The notes beneath the pieces are model-generated. The model worked only from the letters and a program-made list of their open reading frames with translations. It was not told the DNA's origin and ran no database searches. A stretch of 64,000 bases of DNA from Saprospiraceae bacterium (GTDB taxonomy: Bacteria > Bacteroidota > Bacteroidia > Chitinophagales > Saprospiraceae): NCBI GenBank assembly GCA_019638455.1, contig JAHBTU010000003.1, forward strand, positions 434,001 to 498,000, read 5' to 3'. Made by a program: the position numbers and the translations under genes. Positions 61,695 through 64,000 of the stretch are shown here, one piece after another; the stretch's first letter is position 1, and every line of letters starts with the position of its first letter.

Positions 61695-62126
61695 TCAGGG
61701 TATGCGCGTGCTTTGCCAGTTCACCAAACGCCACGAGCCGCGTTTTTTGCGATAAACCGCCGTGTAGCCCAGCCGCAACTCAAAAGAGTTCTGGTTGAGC
61801 ATTCCTCTCACTTGCGCCACCCCGTTGACGATGGCCGTCTTACCGTAGCGTCGCACCTGCGCCTGTTCGCGCGTCATTTTTTCATACACAATTCGCCCGC
61901 TCGCAATGGCTTCCAAATGCTCCGATTTGCGCTCCGTCAGCGCGTTGGAGTGCATATAGGTAAGTTCGCCGGCCAACATGGAGCGAAGCAACGCGGTGTC
62001 CTTGCGCGTCATCGCCTCGAAGCGGCGCAGCTCGGTGTCGAGAATGTTTTGCTCACCCTTTTTCGTTTGAGCAAGGAGCGTCGCATGAAACGCGAGCAAC
62101 AAGAGGCAGGCGAGATTAAGGCGCAT
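61695..62126 (-). CDS. Secreted SnoaL/DUF4440-like protein
   Basis: 143 residues with a signal peptide (MRLNLACLLLLAFHATLLAQ) and a nuclear-transport-factor-2-like alpha+beta fold: ELRRFEAMTRKDTALLRSML, ELTYMHSNALTERKSEHLEA, YGKTAIVNGVAQVRG and WRLVNWQSTRIP at the end. Most relatives have no known activity. It ends 6 bp from the convergent end of the GH42-like gene. Confidence 0.8.
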   Translation of the reverse strand: MRLNLACLLLLAFHATLLAQTKKGEQNILDTELRRFEAMTRKDTALLRSMLAGELTYMHSNALTERKSEHLEAIASGRIVYEKMTREQAQVRRYGKTAIVNGVAQVRGMLNQNSFELRLGYTAVYRKKRGSWRLVNWQSTRIP

Positions 62127-62176
62127 ATTTTTTAAGTACTTGGAGGCCGCCTCATTTCTGGGACGGCCTCAGTGAA

Positions 62177-62274
62177 AGTGGCATTTCAAATTGTCGCTTG
62201 TGTCCGCCGGAACGCTGTTCCGGCATAAATCGGAACAGCGTTCCGATTTAGTTGCGACAATTTGAGATGCACCT
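62177..62274. repeat. Palindromic element, family C, long copy
   Basis: AGTGGCATTTCAAATTGTCGC at the left pairs with the complement on the right around GCGACAATTTGAGATGC. The middle has two more arms, CCGGAACGCTGTTCCGG and CGGAACAGCGTTCCG. Confidence 0.75.
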
Positions 62275-62370
62275 AGTGAAAATAATTTGACCTAAAATTA
62301 GGTGGCATCTCATTGACAATTAGCGCGACCTGTTCCGAAATCTCGGGAGTATCAAATTAGCACACCATTT

Positions 62371-63225
62371 TCACTTCACTATCACGGTCGTGTCCCTATC
62401 ATAGACGAGGCAAGTAAATATGCCCAAGGGGTTGGCGGTGCCAGTCACGTTGCTTTTGATGGGCGAAGGTTGCGCGAACGGGTTGATGTTGCCAAATATC
62501 GCCAACTGCACGCTTTCGATAAAATTGTAGTAGTCCCGTGTGATGTGGCACACCGTGTTGTACACCGTGTCGCCCTCGCCGAGCGTATATCCCGTGCCGA
62601 AGGCCAGCACTGGGGTAGTCAGGAAGCGGTCGGAAGCGATAAAGTCCTGCTCTGGCACACTATCGAGCGAGTAATAGTTGATGATGCGGCGGTAATAGTT
62701 CTCGGAGTTGGGGTCGTCCGTCACATATGTCAGGATGCGGGCAATCGTGTCTGCGGGGGGCAAGAACTCCACCACGTTGCTGTCAATTGGCACCAGTGGC
62801 AACATGGGGGTACGCCCCGTGATGGTTCCGCCGTTGTCTGGCAGCACAATGTTCAGCGTGTATTCCACGCCGACGGTGGCAGGCACGATATTCTGTCCCG
62901 TGTAGTTGAAAAGTTTGAGCGGGCTGGGGTCAAAAGAAAACGTGTTGTAGAGCGTGTCTGTTTGGCTGTTGTAGCTAATCGTGACCACAGCGCCCTGAAT
63001 CAGCACATTTTGAAAAAAATTGGAGTCGAGGCCGAAAGGGTCAAAAAAGCCAAAGCTCCGCGTCAGCAGCAGGCGGAAGGGCTTGCCGGGTTCGAGGTAG
63101 CACTCCACCACCGGTTGGCTTTCGTAGTCGGGCAATTCGATTTCCACCTCTTTTGAAAGGTTGCAAGCGGCGATGAGGAGCAGCACCGCGAAGGGGAATA
63201 TGTTTTTCAAAATTCTGATTTTCAT
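62371..63225 (-). CDS. DUF4249 lipoprotein
   Basis: 284 residues from the ATG at 63225: MKIRILKNIFPFAVLLLIAA followed by Cys, a lipoprotein signal. The DUF4249 pattern begins with EIELPDYESQPVVECYLEPG and has the strand FRLLLTRSFGFFDPFG and the middle segment NYYRRIINYYSLDSVP. The family is found next to TonB-dependent receptors in Bacteroidota, and here the receptor gene ends 5 bp before it, so the two form one transport unit (established association, cargo unknown). Confidence 0.88.
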   Translation of the reverse strand: MKIRILKNIFPFAVLLLIAACNLSKEVEIELPDYESQPVVECYLEPGKPFRLLLTRSFGFFDPFGLDSNFFQNVLIQGAVVTISYNSQTDTLYNTFSFDPSPLKLFNYTGQNIVPATVGVEYTLNIVLPDNGGTITGRTPMLPLVPIDSNVVEFLPPADTIARILTYVTDDPNSENYYRRIINYYSLDSVPEQDFIASDRFLTTPVLAFGTGYTLGEGDTVYNTVCHITRDYYNFIESVQLAIFGNINPFAQPSPIKSNVTGTANPLGIFTCLVYDRDTTVIVK

Positions 63226-63230
63226 TGTTC

Positions 63231-64000
63231 TTAAAATTTGAAGTTCCAAGTTAGAGAAGGCAAAATGGGGAACAGCGACACTTGATTGGCAAAAATCCGC
63301 GTGGGCGCGTCGCCGATGGGTGTGGTCACCGATTCGAAGTCAATGAAAATGAAATAAGGGTTGCGGCGGTCGGTGGCGTTGTAGAAACTCAAGGTCAGGT
63401 CGTTTTCCATGCGGCGCGTCCACCATTTCCACACCACGCCGAGGTCGGCGCGCATATAGGCTGGGTATCGGTAAGTGTTGCGGTCGCCATAGACGGGCAC
63501 CAAAGGTTGCAAGGGTGCGCCGGGTATGTCTTGGAAAGTGAACCGTCCCGACGGGAGCCAAGCCGTGTAGCCGGAGGTATAGACCCATGTGGCGGTGATT
63601 TGCCAGCGTTTGTTGATGGCCCACAGCCCCACGATGCTCAGGTTGTGGCGCGTGTCGAAGCGCGGCGGGAAAAAGTTGCCGTTGTTGATGTCTGGGAATC
63701 TGCCGCGACGCACCCATGCCAGCGTGTAGCCAATCCAGCCAGTGAGCCGCCCCTCTTTTTTCTCGATTTCGAGTTCGAGCGGGCTGTATGCGAACCCACG
63801 CCCCACGGTAAGTTCGTTTTCGAGGTCGTTGTTGCCAAACAATTCGGCGCCGTCAATGAAATCCACTTGGTTGCGCAACCACTTGTACCATGCTTCCCAT
63901 GTGATGAGCAAATTATCATTGAGTAGGTAAGAGGTGCCAATGGCTATTTGGTCGCTTAGCTCCGGCTTGATGCCCCGCGTGCTCGGATACCAGATGTCGG
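63231..64000 (-). CDS. TonB-dependent receptor, C-terminal part (runs off the window)
   Basis: 256 codons of the beta-barrel end, open to the right edge: DIWYPSTRGIKPELSDQIAI near the edge, then LLITWEAWYKWLRNQVDFID, GRLTGWIGYTLAWVRRG, INKRWQITATWVYTSGY and FPILPSLTWNFKF. These are the outward loops and strands of an outer-membrane receptor, ending in the aromatic residue needed for barrel assembly. The N-terminal plug and the start lie beyond 64000. It is 5 bp upstream of the DUF4249 gene. Confidence 0.88.
   Translation of the reverse strand, partial: DIWYPSTRGIKPELSDQIAIGTSYLLNDNLLITWEAWYKWLRNQVDFIDGAELFGNNDLENELTVGRGFAYSPLELEIEKKEGRLTGWIGYTLAWVRRGRFPDINNGNFFPPRFDTRHNLSIVGLWAINKRWQITATWVYTSGYTAWLPSGRFTFQDIPGAPLQPLVPVYGDRNTYRYPAYMRADLGVVWKWWTRRMENDLTLSFYNATDRRNPYFIFIDFESVTTPIGDAPTRIFANQVSLFPILPSLTWNFKF

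Overview
The window comes from a member of the Bacteroidota, most like the Saprospirales/Chitinophagales (inferred from gene content, not from a marker gene). The evidence is several secreted proteins ending in type IX secretion (T9SS) sorting domains, TonB-dependent receptors with a carboxypeptidase-like N-terminal domain, a DUF4249 lipoprotein beside a TonB receptor, futalosine-pathway menaquinone genes (mqnA, mqnE), few recognisable Shine-Dalgarno sites, and -7 elements of the Bacteroidota form TAnnTTTG. There are no rRNA or tRNA genes, no CRISPR array and no prophage.

Layout. 1-3.5 kb is a gene graveyard: a frameshifted T9SS adhesin is fused to a decayed AraC-type membrane regulator, which has two in-frame TGA stops and is split by an intact IS4-family element. 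3.7-5 kb is a dicarboxylate symporter. 5-31 kb is a uronate/pectin locus: TonB receptor, secreted beta-helix protein, giant beta-propeller/DUF4397 protein, LacI regulator, ECF sigma factor, mannonate oxidoreductase (uxuB), an alpha/alpha-barrel protein, two GH28 pectinases, mannonate dehydratase (uxuA), then on the minus strand an operon of glucuronate isomerase (uxaC), KDG kinase, glycerate kinase and an enolase-superfamily dehydratase, and finally a GH2 beta-glucuronidase. Together these can release uronic acids from polymers and carry glucuronate through fructuronate, mannonate and KDG to KDPG. The KDPG aldolase is not in the window. A 12-bp LacI-type palindrome lies at the start of the TonB receptor gene, at lacI itself and before the sigma gene.

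31-46 kb is housekeeping: a LytTR regulator, kbl, ribBA with a degenerate second domain, recQ, pgk, gapA, a broken vapBC toxin-antitoxin pair, a Crp/SDR/YceI cluster, mqnA, a histidine phosphatase and mqnE. 46-64 kb holds a frameshifted metzincin protease, two tandem lipoproteins, a glycosyltransferase, a sugar isomerase-like protein, trmN6 with an in-frame palindromic insert, a secreted phospholipase D-like protein, aspartokinase, a PagL-like lipid A deacylase, a GH42-like protein and the end of a TonB receptor/DUF4249 pair.

The most unusual layer is the small repeats. There are five copies of a roughly 110-177-bp element with TA target duplications (one copy has split the vapC toxin gene, and removing it restores the toxin frame exactly), two copies of a 125-bp inverted-repeat element with a 7-bp target duplication, two copies of a third palindrome, 10-bp G-rich arrays next to the stop codons of several genes, a G/T minisatellite before mqnA, and palindromes inside or next to genes. 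No transposase in the window has ends matching these small elements.
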